A DNA stretch of 38,877 nt from the NCBI GenBank assembly GCA_013153515.1, contig JAADEI010000130.1:1-38877 (forward strand), in the 5' to 3' direction. The DNA is from Chlorobiota bacterium (lineage in GTDB: Bacteria > Bacteroidota > Bacteroidia > JAADEI01). A program made the translations under genes and the position numbers. How positions within the stretch are numbered: the stretch's first letter is position 1; the number at the start of each line of letters is the position of its first letter. This document shows positions 38,449 to 38,877 of this stretch, piece by piece. The notes below the pieces were generated by a model that worked only from the letters and a program-made list of their open reading frames with translations, made no database searches and had not been told where the DNA came from.

Positions 38449-38877
38449 CTATCTAATTTGTTGCTTTTTTGATTTTCCAACGAACAAGAGATAACTTACT
38501 AAGCCTGCCAGTGTCCACACAATGCCAGTGATAATTCCAGAGGCACCAGTCCAGAGAGTATCGCTAATGAAGTAGTCTGCGACGAGTCCCATGGACATTG
38601 TCATTCCGTGCAAGAGAGCGGTTGGGATAATGGAATTGGTAGCATAGCGAAGGGGCATCATGGTTAGGGTCATACCGAGAGTTACGAGAGCCGAGGCGAG
38701 TATTACCAATGGCAAAGGGGCGTCATGGGGATATTTATACTGCAACAGGGCAGTGAGGGGCAAGTGCCATAAAAACCAGAATAGCCAAGACAAAAATGTG
38801 GCATAGAAAAATTTATATCTCAATCCGAGCAATGTGGGGATTAGTCCACGCCATAGGATTTCTTCACCGAGGGCAAA
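38449..38877 (-). CDS. CPBP family glutamic intramembrane protease, truncated by window end
   Basis: Reverse-strand reading from the edge gives FALGEEILWRGLIPTLLGLRYKFFYATFLSWLFWFLWHLPL...TALLHGM: EExxxR and later conserved His motifs. ORF track starts at an internal Met (38832). Confidence 0.8.
   Translation of the reverse strand, partial: FALGEEILWRGLIPTLLGLRYKFFYATFLSWLFWFLWHLPLTALLQYKYPHDAPLPLVILASALVTLGMTLTMMPLRYATNSIIPTALLHGMTMSMGLVADYFISDTLWTGASGIITGIVWTLAGLVSYLLFVGKSKKQQIR

Noticed and set aside
1-38877. CRISPR arrays, tRNAs, rRNAs, transposases or integrases
   Set aside because: No direct-repeat/spacer arrays, RNA genes, transposase domains or obvious terminal inverted repeats were recognised in the window.

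Overview
The window is a dense, mostly chromosomal-looking segment of a Bacteroidota-type genome. Supporting signs are T9SS C-terminal sorting domains, a MurF-Alr fusion, DUF4271 next to HemD, a Bacteroidota-style TamB, and TAnnTTTG promoter elements. No tRNA, rRNA, CRISPR array or transposon was recognised. Housekeeping genes include a fused 2-oxoacid dehydrogenase E1 (cut by the left edge), MlaF/MlaE, PurD, PolA, Obg, HemD, an Omp85 protein, TamB, a peroxiredoxin, MurF-Alr, RfaE2, an acyl-CoA dehydrogenase and an OstA/LptA-like protein. Less ordinary observations are: (i) a two-gene cassette of an ABC/OLD-type AAA ATPase and a small Cys-rich protein with a possible degenerate nuclease core (36644-38275); (ii) a strong intrinsic-terminator-like hairpin plus U7 tract inside the start of murF-alr, just after the peroxiredoxin gene; (iii) an A9 tract in the polA interdomain linker where a -1 shift gives an immediate TGA; (iv) two T9SS cargo paralogs made of about 11 degenerate ~31-aa W/Y repeats, flanking a methyltransferase/lipoprotein pair; (v) an OstA-like gene whose signal peptide extends upstream of any ATG/GTG/TTG codon. 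All calls come from reading the sequence; no database search was run.
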